Assembly: GCA_964017045.1 (NCBI GenBank)
Contig: OZ024794.1
Coordinates: 8,126,099 to 8,190,098, forward strand
Origin: Omphiscola glabra
Lineage: Eukaryota > Mollusca > Gastropoda > Lymnaeidae
Length of the DNA stretch: 64,000 nt
Direction of reading: 5' to 3'
Notes under the pieces: model-generated
Told to the model about the DNA's origin: nothing
Databases searched by the model: none
The model's input: only the letters and a program-made list of their open reading frames with translations
Translations under genes and position numbers: made by a program
Shown here: positions 46,374 through 56,950 of the stretch, in pieces
Numbering within the stretch: the first letter of the stretch is position 1
How the letters are laid out: every line of letters starts with the position of its first letter

Positions 46374-46477
46374 GTACGGAAGTCATCTGAATTTCAGCGT
46401 TTCCTTTGTTTATTCGAGTTTGATGATGGTAACTTATCAGTTAATGATGTGCCTGTTCGCGTGAAAATGAATTCAGG

Positions 46478-46945
46478 TCATTGAAAGTGAGAAGGAAATC
46501 AAGTCAGGAGATAATGAGAGAAGGAAATGAAGTCAGGATATTAAAGGAGAGAAGAAATTGAATTCAGGTCATTGAAAGAGAGAAGGAAATCAAGTCAGGA
46601 GATAATGAGAGAAGGAAATGGAGTCAGGAGATTGAATGAGAGAAGGAAATGAAGTCAGGCGATTGAATGAGAGAAGAAAATAAAGTCAGGAGATTGAATG
46701 AGAGAAGGAAATCAAGTCAGGAGATTGAATGAGAGAAGGAAATCAAGTCAGGGGATTGAATGAGACTAGAGAAGGAAATGAAGACAGGAGATTGAATGAG
46801 AGAAGGAAATCAAGTCAGGAGATTGAATGAGAGAAGGAAATCAAGTCAGGGGATTGAATGAGAGAAGGAAATGAAGTCAGGAGATGGAATGAGATAAATG
46901 AAGTCAAGAGATTGAATGAGAGAAGGAAATGAAGTCAGGAGATTT
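46478..46945. repeat. 31-bp minisatellite, about 15 copies
   Basis: The unit contains gagattgaatgagagaagga followed by aatcaagtcag, with aatgaagtcag as the alternate form. It is strongly purine-biased on the plus strand. Confidence 0.94.
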
Positions 46946-47119
46946 TTTTTTAAAGTTTGGGGGAAAAGGAGAAAAGAAAAAATGGGGAGGGGGGGGGGTT
47001 GGTTGGGAGTGTGTGCCATCTCTTTGCCTCTAATATAAAAGGATATTTCAGCTGTCAAAGATATTTGTAAAGAGTATTGGATACTTCTCAACTTACTAAA
47101 GTGCAGCTTTTGGGTGTGG

Positions 47120-47340
47120 CCCAGCAGTACGACCCAGCTGTACAACCCAGCATTACGACCCAGCTGGACGACTCAGCTATACCACCCAGCAGTACGACCC
47201 AGCTGTACGACTCAGCTATACGACCCAGCATTACGACCCAGCTGGACGACTCAGCTGTTCGACCCAACAGTTTGACTCAGCTGTACGAACCAACTGGTCG
47301 ACCAAACTGTACGACTCAGCTATGTGACCCAGCTGTACCC
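47120..47340. repeat. 13-bp degenerate repeat, about 17 copies
   Basis: The core acgacccagctgt has gactcagctata and gacccagcatt variants. Confidence 0.88.
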
Positions 47341-47546
47341 TGAAATAATATTATAATGTTACACCGAAAGTACGATGATATTAAAATGATATTAAAAGAG
47401 TCCAATGACTTCAGAGGTCCCCAATCACTGTGCCATTTTACCCTGTTGGGCTGGAGCAACGAGATGTATTCTAAACATCTTCTAACGGAGCGTTTCATTA
47501 GCGCACTAGTTTATAAACAAACGCCTTCCGTATTTCTTCTATGTTC

Positions 47547-47632
47547 TGTATAGTTACTATCATTTATTGTGTGGCTGTATAGTTACTATCATTTATTGTG
47601 TGGCTGTATAGACACTGTCATTTATTGTGTGT
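47547..47632. repeat. 29-bp repeat, 3 copies
   Basis: The unit is tatagttactatcatttatt followed by gtgtggctg. Confidence 0.9.
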
Positions 47633-48123
47633 ACCTTTACGCTTAATATTAAAGGGATCACTGTCTGATCTTAATCCACTGGAGTTTGTTAAACCCAATG
47701 CCCTCCATAAAAGTACTATCGGTTTCTATTCGTCAATGCATCTGGGACGTTGTTTATGCAAATGAATCTAGTGAACTTGACAGTAGTTACGAGAAAAATT
47801 ACTCGCGATGCCAGTTGACTGTACAAGTGTAAGAAGATGAATGTAAGGATCGCCGAGTCCATAGGCCGGGAGGGGGGTGGGGGTGTGGGGGGTCACTTTG
47901 GGGTTGGGGGGGACTGTGAAGTTTAGGTAAAAAATATAAATACAATATCGACAGCGCGGATACAAACAGAAAATACGAATATGAAATACGAATACAAAAC
48001 ATACTGTTTTACAAGGCGTGCATTAGTACATATTTACTTCATAGCGCATTTATCTAAAATTAGTATCGATATACTCCTTAAAGCTTTTATACACATTTAG
48101 TATTGATTTACACTACTATACTG
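47633..48123. other. Unique sequence
   Basis: A G-rich run lies at 47868-47912. No gene is seen. Confidence 0.4.
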
Positions 48124-48131
48124 CTTTTATC

Positions 48132-49142
48132 TAGAGACCGACCGAAAGTGATTTTCTGATTTCGGCCGAAACCGAAACTAAACCGAAAGTTAAAAAATAA
48201 TTTCGGCCGAAACCGAAGCCGAAACAAAATGTTTACGAGACTTTCGGCCGAAACTGATGCCGAAACTGAAATATTTAGATATTTTGAAATTCATCCACGA
48301 ATACTTTCTACATTCATCGAAAAATGATGGAAAATCAAAACAATTTACATTCTTTTAGATCATAGTGAATATTAATAAATAATAATAGTAATAAAGTTCA
48401 TTTAAAAACACGCTTCATCCCTAATTAAGGATCGAAGCGAGGTACAATGTCAACCATATATGGCACTTTATATATTTCCACATTAAAATACAAAACGCAA
48501 CAATACAAATCCACATACAAGCCCATGGACTTACTAGCCAATATACATCGAGGAATATGAGCAAGCTGGAAACAAGGATGTAGACTACATCACCCCAGCA
48601 GGTGAGTGCGAAAAAAAAGTGTTTTCAACTCAGTTTTGAAAGACTGCAATGTCTGGCTGTTTCTGAGAGTGACAGTAAGGACATTCCAGATTCTTTGGTC
48701 AGCAAAAGCGAAAGTGCGCCTTTCGTAGGTCTCAAGGCGAACACGCGGTATCCAGTGTTTGCCACTTTCTGATGAACGGAGTGATCTAGGAGGTACGTAA
48801 GGCGTCAAGAGAGCCTTGAGATAGGACGGCGCCAGGTCATGCAAGCAGCGGTAGCACAGAGTTGCAGTTTTGTACTTTATGCGAGCGCGGACCGGCAGCC
48901 AATGCAGCTCTCTCAGAAGTGCTTTAGCAAGGTCAAATTTGCGTTTGCACAGAACAATGCAAGCCGCATTATTCTGTGCTTTTTTAATTCAATCCAGGAG
49001 CGTGGCCGGAAGACCAACCATGGCCGAAAATCTCAATCACTTTCGGCCGAAACCGCAATTAAACCAAAAGTTAACTTTTCTGTTCGTGATTAAATGGCAA
49101 CTTTCGGCGCCGAAACCGAAGCCGAAATTCGGACAGTCTCCA
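48132..49142. mobile_element. hAT-like MITE interrupted by a LINE
   Basis: The left end is TAGAGACCGACCG, and the reverse complement of the right end is TGGAGACTGTCCG. The 8-bp flanks are identical, cttttatc (48124-48131 and 49143-49150). Outer segments 48132-48372 and about 49016-49142 share repeated ttcggccgaaaccgaa palindromes typical of a hAT-type MITE. The middle is a LINE fragment, so the MITE was about 370 bp before insertion. Confidence 0.8.
48373..49015 (-). mobile_element. LINE 3' end nested in the hAT-like MITE
   Basis: On the minus strand one frame runs from about 48990 to 48590. It encodes CIVLCKRKFDLAKALLREL, LHWLPVRARIKYK, LCYRCLHDLAPSYLKALL, TPYVPPRSLRSSESG and PRVRLETYERRTF, and ends FKTELKTLFFRTHLLG. 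This is the C-terminal region of a CR1/L2/Jockey-type reverse transcriptase. It is followed by a 3' UTR (48373-48589) ending in an (ATT)n-like tract. It is longer than the paralogue at 19121-19483 and clearly the same family. The catalytic domain is missing. Confidence 0.88.
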
Positions 49143-49150
49143 CTTTTATC

Positions 49151-49506
49151 CACATCTAGTATTAATTTACTCCAAAGACCTTTTGTCCAAAAGAAATGGG
49201 CATAACTGCGATTCATGTTTTTATCTGAGGCAACTTATCGTTCACTTCCGTCGACCTCGGCATTGTTACACGAACATCGGGGGCGGAAGGCGATTTCCTG
49301 TGATCTGACAGCTGATTGGTGGAAGGCGTTACGGTGATAGCATGGCAGCCATGATGACGTTGTTCTCAGAAATACGTCCCTGGTATGAGAGCGGTTTTGT
49401 TTCATAAGATTTCATTTGAATGACTTCGTATTAGAGTGCGTGCTGACTCTAAACTTTTTCTTACGTTTTGCGAAGTGCGTACTTGTTAGACTCCCACAAC
49501 GAATGC
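49151..49506. other. Unique sequence
   Basis: No gene or repeat is seen. Confidence 0.4.
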
Positions 49507-49670
49507 ACAAATCAACTAGAATGCCCAAATCAACTAGAACGCCCAAATCAACTAGAATGCCCAAATCAACTAGAACGCCCAAATCAACTAGAATGCCCAA
49601 ATCAACTAGAATGCAAAAATCAACTAGAATGCAAAAATCAACTAGAAGTTAGAAGGCCCAAATCAACTAT
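49507..49670. repeat. 18-bp minisatellite, about 9 copies
   Basis: The unit atgcccaaatcaactaga has aacgccc and atgcaaa variants. Because 18 is a multiple of three, open frames persist on both strands. Confidence 0.95.
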
Positions 49671-50477
49671 CTAATGATTCACCAAACATCTCTGGAAGTA
49701 ATCTACAAGTAAAATAACTCTTCAAATTTTTTCCTCTCCAGCAACAAGGAATTACCCCCCCCCCCCTTCCTCCCCCAAAATCCTATTCGTCAATATCGCT
49801 GATTTATAAATAGGTCTGAACACCCCCCTTCCCCACACCACCCCACCCCCACCATCCAATGCCCATGACCTATAATACAATCATAATAAAACAGCCCGGT
49901 CCTGTCCTCACAGAAGTGCAGCTCAGAGTGCCAATAAAGCTGTCATTTAGAGGTCTTAGAAAGTGGCAGATATTTTAGTTATATTCCCAGTAGCATTGCA
50001 ATTTTTCGTTAGCCCGCCCCCCACGCAGCTGGAAAGTTTGTACTTGTTGGCTGACAAAGTCGCCACCAACACCCCCAGCAACACCCCCCAGCGACACCCC
50101 CAACACGCACACTATTCTGACGCCCCTTTACTTTCTAATTTCATACGCATAAAAAGATGGATGCATATTTAACTTATTTTTTTTACCAATAAAACATTCC
50201 TATATCTCCCCTTCTCCTCGCCCAATTTGGTATTTTTTCTGGTTCCACCACAAGTACAAATGTACTTTAATTACGAACTTTTCCAGTTTATAAATAACAA
50301 ATTATGTTTTCCGATTACAGTTATCAATAACATAAACTACTATTAATTTATATAAAACCTCAACATTTGAAGCTATTCTTAAATGGAATTACTCTAACTG
50401 GCATCCAGACGATCGGAGAAAATTAACTTCTCTCTAAATTGCTGTCTTACACTGTGTGCATGATGTATTTATACTGT
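49671..50477. other. Unique sequence with C runs
   Basis: 49755-49855 is C-rich. No gene is supported. Confidence 0.4.
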
Positions 50478-50635
50478 AAGTACTGTGTCTTTATACTGTA
50501 TGATGTCTTTATCCTGTATGATGTCTTTATACTTTTTGATGTTTTTATACTGTATGATGGCTTCCTACTGTAATTATGATGTCTTCATACTGTATGATAT
50601 CTTTATACTGTAAGTATAATGTCTGTTATCTTCTT
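50478..50635. repeat. About 18-bp degenerate repeat, about 8 copies
   Basis: The core atgatgtctttatactgt has shortened and diverged copies. Confidence 0.82.
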
Positions 50636-50780
50636 TTGTTTGACTTCTTTAAATGTTAATGCTTCAATAGAAAACTACAGGAAGTAATTATAGATAGAAA
50701 TATTTGGTCAAAAGAAAACAAACAGAGGATACATGCAAATGTAAGGTCTAACCATACCGCAAGTCAAGGCATTTAGCAAA

Positions 50781-51092
50781 TCTTGAGAACGTAGATCCCC
50801 TAATCTCTACCTAAATGAACTGTAGATCCCCTAATCTCTACCTAAATGAACTGTAGATCCCCTAATCTCTACCTAAATGAACTGTAGATCCCCTAATCTC
50901 TACCTAAATGAACTGTAGATCCCCTAATCTCTACCTAAATGAACTGTAGATCCCCTAATCTCTACCTAAATGAACTGTAGATCCCCTAATCTCTACCTAA
51001 ATGAACTGTAGATCCCCTAATCTCTACCTAAATGAACTGTAGATCCCCTAATCTCTACCTAAATGAACTGTAGATCCCCTAATCTCTACCTA
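50781..51092. repeat. 31-bp minisatellite, about 10 near-identical copies
   Basis: The unit is gtagatcccctaatctctac followed by ctaaatgaact. Internal copies show no differences on inspection. Confidence 0.97.
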
Positions 51093-51913
51093 AGAGCACT
51101 GAGAGTTTTGAACGCTACAAACGCTTGAGCCAGGATGATTCAAATATTGCCAAACAGCAACTATTTGGTTATGCTTCACCTTTCTGGTATATGTTAGTGC
51201 CCTGAACACAACAGTCTTTTTTGTAAACCGGAGAACACCGCACAATGACGTGAGAACACCGCTGCCATGACAACTCGGCTGCTGCGTGTGCGTGTCAGGG
51301 GGTTGCCACGCTTCCGTGAAATACAAGTGTTGAAATAACAGTGCCCGGATTCTCCGATCTCATCTGTCAAACTTCTCGCGCCGGTAGTCAATGCCGGAGC
51401 CAGGGCGTGTTAATTTAAGCAAAGTCTGCCTGTTTCTTTCTATGCTTCAGCAATGCGTAGAATTCTTTATCAGAGGTCTCCAACATATTTCTATATGACA
51501 CCCCCCCCCCCCCCCTTTTCACCCACGTGTTTCAATTCTGCACACGTGAACGTTAAATCATATAGCTTGCCTTAAGCAGCGTACAATTAATAGCACTTTA
51601 CATGCCTTTGGGCTCTTTGATGTGGGCCATATATATTAAAATGTTTTGAACCTTTGTTATATATGACAGTTTTAGACAAGAACATTCATAATAACCTAAC
51701 AGATGGTTGTAAATATTTACTCCGTTGTTTCGGGGAATATAGACATGACAGTTTATGTACTATTCTACTGTCACTGCCACTCTACATCACATGAATATTC
51801 AAGTCCACTTGATACCACTAGGCACTTTATTGCAACGAAACTGTATTGGCATGATAAATAATCCTTTAAATTATAATATCATCTACAGTACAGGATATTT
51901 GTATATTTATTTA
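51093..51913. other. Unique sequence
   Basis: It includes a C15 tract near 51502. Minus-strand open frames at 51090-51391 are unsupported. Confidence 0.4.
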
Positions 51914-52144
51914 TATACTGGGTGGCCATAAAAAAGTGAGAACATGTCATAGCAAAAGGTTATTTCATATAATTCAATGTATATAATGTTTTGTCATTTA
52001 TGGCTACCGGAAAATGGTCATAATAATAGTGTTATATAGTTTTATAGGTACCTTACATAGGTAAATCAGTAAATGAATACAGTTTACATTAACATTTGTT
52101 TTTATATTACATAGGGTATCCTTTTTTCTGGGCCATCCTGTATA
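51914..52144. mobile_element. Mariner-like MITE
   Basis: The left end tatactgggtggccataaaa and the reverse complement of the right end, tatacaggatggcccagaaa, are inverted terminal repeats of the Tc1/mariner type (ctgggtggcc). TA dinucleotides flank both ends, as expected for a TA target site. It has no transposase. A (TA)n tract has grown from the right TA, at 52141-52166. Confidence 0.7.
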
Positions 52145-52350
52145 TATATATATATATATATATATATCACCCCTTATATTGATTAGTTATATCTGATCTG
52201 GTGCTTACAATTCATTAGATGGAAGAATCACACCATGACCTCTCAATATGACATCTTTTTACCCTTTTCCGTTATATCGATACATGTGTGCGTATTCATT
52301 GATTTTTTTTTTATCTAATATCAAATCAGGATGTACGAAATGATACTGTC

Positions 52351-52490
52351 CCAATGGTCAATGTCATCATTTCCATAGTAACGCTTATGGTCAATGTCAT
52401 CATTTCCATAGTAACGCTTATGGTCAATGCCATCATTTCCATAGTAACGCTAATGGTCAATGCCATCATTTCCATAGTAACGCTTGTCTC
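52351..52490. repeat. 33-bp minisatellite, 4 copies
   Basis: The unit is tggtcaatgtcatcatttcc followed by atagtaacgctta. Confidence 0.95.
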
Positions 52491-52551
52491 AGATGATTTG
52501 ACCAATGATGGTCAAGTTGAGGAGAATTCAGGACAGCTGAACAGAATGTCA

Positions 52552-52635
52552 ACTCTATCCATCCATCCCTGTGGCGCTACAACCCCAGAAAAGGCCACTT
52601 CCTTCCACTCAGACCTACCTGATGCTTTTATTTTC
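52552..52635 (+). mobile_element. SINE tail fragment
   Basis: It shares ctgtggcgcta and cttccttccactcagaccta with the tail of the SINE at 28745-29030. The tRNA-like head is absent. Confidence 0.45.
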
Positions 52636-53040
52636 TAAGTATAAATCGTGAGCTTCTACACAAATGTGATGACGTCATACAAGAACCAGTGCTGTCAGTC
52701 AGTTGTCCTTTTTGCACCAGAAACATTGAATTATGTTGTGGGTTTTTTCCAGTTGTATGTTGCTGACTAAAATATCACCGATTGAGAATCACTGCTTGAA
52801 AGTATTACAACCTTTTTGTACGAACCGTGACACCGATTATACTTAGAGAGATCACGTGACGTTCTACACATTATCCGAGAACAAAATTCACCCATGCGTG
52901 ACATAACGACATTAAGCTGGAGTTTTAGTCGCAGCCCATAATATTATTTTCACATATTAATTCATTTATTGTATGACTAATGTCTGCTGTCCGCATAAAT
53001 AGCGCGCCTCTTATAATTCCTACCAATTTGGTGTTTCTTG
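52636..53040. other. Unique sequence
   Basis: No feature is supported. Confidence 0.4.
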
Positions 53041-53052
53041 TTTAGTCTTGTC

Positions 53053-53081
53053 TGCCGACGAAGGCGTTTATCCGAAACGTC
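53053..53081 (+). ncRNA. Hairpin motif resembling hammerhead/Penelope core, copy 3
   Basis: tgccgacgaaggcgttta followed by tccgaaacgtc is a diverged relative of 25952 and 32488. The stem is reduced to GG/CC. The tail ctgtcttttatttcaagcc follows at about 53094-53112. Confidence 0.33.
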
Positions 53082-53109
53082 TTTTTCATTATGCTGTCTT
53101 TTATTTCAA

Positions 53110-53634
53110 GCCGCAACACATCTTGTCACTCTACTTGACACGGCTTGAAGGCAGACCCTCCCACATCACCAGTTGTTAGACGCACTGGTTTCTTTGATTT
53201 TTTTGCTTCATTTTCGATCACTTAATTTTGACCCTAATCTACTAACAGAGAAATAAGAATTATTATTATTTTTTTTTTAAAATTTAATGGTTTGTAAATT
53301 TAAACACACACACAAAAAATGAAAGATGTCTTTTGTACTTCACGGCTGATAAGCAGACTCAATCCACTTGTTAACCTGCGGCCCTATACAGTGCGTTTGG
53401 CGTATTAATACATTAAAAGAAACATGACGGTAAAGGGAGAAGGACGCCAATAAGTTCCCCCCATTGGTAATGAATCAATATGCAGCCGGTTAGTGGGACT
53501 GAGTTAGTAGTTTCATTGTCCAGACAGACGCATGCTGGGAAACGTCATTTTACAGGTCTCCAGAGGCCATCCATAACACCTCACCAGTAGACCGTAAAAG
53601 TCCCTCGGGGAGCCGAAAAACTAAAGTAAATCCG
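53110..53634. other. Unique sequence, rising GC
   Basis: No gene is recognised. It is the left part of the longest non-repetitive island. Confidence 0.4.
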
Positions 53635-53910
53635 TGGTTCTCAATATTTAGATGTCATACCCCCTTAACACGATAGCGTTTCATTGTCCTTTCGGCACCA
53701 CTGGACTAATTTCATCTTAGAGAACAATGCTTTTTCTCTTCCAAATACAAATTTAAGCGTTTCGATGTTACACTGGAAGACAATCGACTGCTGCTCGCTG
53801 CATGGGGGGTCATTAAACCCCCGCACGAGGACACCATGAGAAAAAAATATATCGGGGTGGCGTGCCGGCTGGCCGACACGAGAGTTTAGAGCAGTTGTGC
53901 CGGTCATTAT
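53635..53910. mobile_element. Possible degraded hAT-like element
   Basis: It starts gtggttctcaatatttagat with tcataccccctt, typical of hAT ends. The reverse complement of the right side reads cacaactgctctaaactctc, a weak terminal repeat. No target duplication is found. The 80-codon minus-strand frame inside it is not claimed as a gene. Confidence 0.28.
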
Positions 53911-54830
53911 GTCTTTTGTCCCGGGGAAACTCGTCCGGGATGAGACGTTAGAATTTCTATAATCGAATCCCTGCCTCGTTCACAGTGACGTTCACCAAGG
54001 TCAAGGTTATAAAACGTGGCCGTGTTTTCAAACGATGAGATCATTCACAACCGGAATAAATGACCAATATACGATGTCGGGGCGCCAGTTTAACAGGGAG
54101 TCGGGGCAGTCTATAAAGTTGTTGCGTCTGTGGGTCTTTGTGGAAGCCAATTTTATTTCTGGCGAATAAACATAGAAGAGAAATACGCTTAAAATAAAGG
54201 TACTATTGTAGTTTTACAGCATAGTTGCTATCACCCTTTATGATGTATCTTTAACAATGGGGAATATTTACAAATCAACAAAATGGTGATGTTATGGTAT
54301 AGTACATGAGAACTCTTACTTGAGATATCCAACAAACTTTACTTTATGATGCCACGTCCGGCTTGTGTTCCATTACAACTAACAATTGAGACAAGTTTAT
54401 GACGCCAAAATCTGATGTCGCCGATGACATTGTTTCGTTCGAAATGAGTCCAATCTATCCCTGTTTAATCCTAAATTATACATTTAATGACACCCGACTC
54501 CGAAGACCTGATTGGCGCCCCGACCCTTGAGACAGTCACGCCATCCATGCTGATCTTCCTACGAGCCGTTGCGTTGTTTCACTATTACTCATTGTCTAAA
54601 ACCGCCACCGACTCTGGGGGAATCTAAAGCTAGTCATCTCCCCCTAGGGCGGATTCCGTCTGTCCCAGCTCGTACAGCACGAGGGGTGCCAGGCCACCGA
54701 AATGTCAGCCGTCGAGGTGAGGGCGCCCGCCACTTGTAAAGCTTGCATAACGCTCGGATGGGAAATCGAGGGGGGGGGGGCTCGGGGTAGAATTGTTTAC
54801 ATCGAGGTTTTGGGTCAGCGGAAATGGGGA
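53911..54830. other. GC-richer non-repetitive island
   Basis: It holds accaaggtcaaggtta near 53994 (resembling a nuclear-receptor half-site) and a GC-rich part at 54490-54740. On the minus strand 54712-54626 encodes HFGGLAPLVLYELGQTE and then a nearby stop. On the plus strand a frame through ctcgtacagcacgagg ends at gag|gtgagg, a splice-donor match. I recognise neither. It is a candidate for an exon or regulatory element. Confidence 0.25.
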
Positions 54831-55214
54831 TATTAAGAGCTCCAGGGGGAGATAATGATAAGCTGTTTAGGTTTGTTTTCCCCTGGTTTTTGTTTAGATA
54901 AATGGATTATCTTTCATTAAGAAAAGACGAGCAATTCGTTCTTCATAAATCCTTTAATTCGACGGAGCAAAAATCTATATTTAGATTATTTGTTGTTGTC
55001 AATAAAAGTATAATCAAGCTTCAATGTAAGAGCATTTTAAAACGTTTTTGTATGTAATAAATATATCATTACATCTCTCCTGGTTCTTGCAACTGATGGT
55101 TTCATATCAATTTTATTATAATAATGTGGCCTCATGTCAAAACATGTACCATAATTTTAAGAGCGCATTCTTTGTTGTTAAATCCTTTATATTAAACTCG
55201 TTTTTGTTCCTGGT
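54831..55214. other. AT-rich unique sequence
   Basis: No feature is supported. Confidence 0.4.
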
Positions 55215-55690
55215 TTGGTACCTGACGAAATCTTCTGACGGCTAATCGACCCACTTTCCGTCAACCCATCAAGATGAAACTTGGCTCATAGACCCATACC
55301 CGATGACAGCACACGCTTTCAAATTTTTAGACCCACCCCCACAAACCTAACACTCATAAATCTGGTTTTCAAGGGGAAGGATGAAAGAAATATGAGGACA
55401 CTGATTTCACGAAATAAAACTTTAGATAACTGCGCGAAATGAGATTCGTAAAAACATCGCAAGTGCATTTGGTGCGTAATATTTTTTTTTTCTGAAATAG
55501 TTGGTGAAATAGTTGGTGAAATAGTTGGTGAAATAGTTGGTGAAATAGTTGGTGAAATAGTTGGTGAAATAGTTGGTGAAATAGTTGGCGAAATAGTTGG
55601 CGAAATAGTTGGTGAAATAGTTGGTGAAATAGTTGGTGAAATAGTTGGTGAAATAGATGTGAAAAAGCGGAAGTTTTTTCATTTAAAAAA
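55215..55690 (+). mobile_element. Dispersed repeat family D, copy 4, with internal minisatellite
   Basis: It contains ggctaatcgacccacttt, gatgaaacttggctca, cacgaaataaaac, ataactgcg and atcgcaagtgcatttgg in the same order as the copy at 58780. Its tctgaaatagttggtgaa site has expanded into the 12-bp array at 55490-55660. Confidence 0.7.
55490..55660. repeat. 12-bp minisatellite, about 14 copies
   Basis: The unit tgaaatagttgg varies only by two gcgaaat copies. The unit is present once at the same position in sibling elements at 26590, 41330 and 58780. Frames of 86 and 112 codons are artefacts. Confidence 0.96.
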
Positions 55691-56469
55691 TATATATCAC
55701 TGCGCATGTCCGGCTACGAGCTGACAAAACCTAACATTTAATATAATGAAAAGAATTGTTATATTTTTGTGTACTAAACTATACCATCAATGTACATCTT
55801 ATTTTGTACATGAGAACTTAGTTTATAAATAGATACACGACGTAAATTTCCATTGTCACCTGAAGTAGGCCAGTCGTATTGTGTGAGGTGATTCCTGTCA
55901 AGGGACGTCACTAGTGTGTACGTTACCAGCACCAGGAGAGTTGCCACCGCTCACGCACGTGCTATTACTCACCTTCCCGGCGCACTTGATCAGACGTGAG
56001 ACGGGGTTGTTGCCCCTTTTTGTGCGCGGGATTAAATGACGCCCAACTGAACACGCATGGCTGACGCTTAACTAAACAATGCACCTATTATCATTAATTG
56101 TGTGTGGGGGGGGGGGCTATTTTTATGGGGCGCCTTTTTCATGAAGGTAACCGATGGATCCAGTAGCCTTTGTCCCGTCTCGCGTCGCGTGATTCAATTT
56201 CCTGGGAGATTTCATGTGAATTAATTAGCAACGAGAACGTACTAAAATTCAGGTGGCCAGTTTCCACGGCGCATGAGACTTGTCATTGTCATAATCAGGT
56301 TGATGTTTGTAGGTGGATCAAACAGAGAGGGGGGAGGCTGTGACTTTGAGCTGATTGCTAACATAACATTTTCAAAAAGTATTTTTTTTTATAGATTATA
56401 TCGTACTTGCAAGGATTAACACTTACAACATATATATTTTTTTATACATATGCACCAAATTTGGACATT
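55691..56469. other. Non-repetitive island, possible regulatory DNA
   Basis: 55850-56345 is of mixed composition with no repeats. It contains tttatgg, gtgaattaattagc (homeodomain-type TAATTA) and a G9 run. Conservation cannot be judged from one sequence. Confidence 0.25.
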
Positions 56470-56950
56470 GCATGATTCAGATCATGTCCTTCACAGCATG
56501 TCCTTCTCAGCATGACCTTCACAGCTTGACGTTTACATCAACACCTTCACAGCAAGACCTTAACAGCATGACCTTCCGTCATGACTTTCGAAGTAATGCA
56601 AACACCGCATGACATGCACCGCGTGACATGCACCGCATGACCTTCAAAGCATGACCTTTAAAGCATGACCTTCAAAGCTGACCTTCAGATTTCCTTATCA
56701 ACATGACCTTCCCAGCATGACCTTCCCAGCATGACCTTCCCAGCATGACCTTCCCAGCATGACCTTCCCAGCATGACCTTCCCAGCATGACCTTCACAGC
56801 ATGACCTTCACAGCATGAACTTTACATCAAGACCAACACAGTGTGACATTCACAGCATGGCCCTATCAAAATAACCTTAACTGCAATACATTAACACCAT
56901 GCCCTTCACAAAATGACCTTCACATCATGCCCTTCGCAGAATGACCTTAA
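56470..56950. repeat. 14-bp minisatellite, about 30 degenerate copies
   Basis: The unit cagcatgaccttcc is near-perfect at 56711-56800 and diverges on both sides (cttcacagcatg, acatcaagacc), so the youngest copies are central. Confidence 0.93.

Noticed and set aside
48839..49205. Plus-strand frames of 84 and 111 codons
   Set aside because: They are antisense shadows of the nested LINE RT fragment.
55369..55707. FHQLFHQL / FTNYFTNY repeat proteins
   Set aside because: These are translations of the 12-bp minisatellite within a dispersed non-coding repeat.
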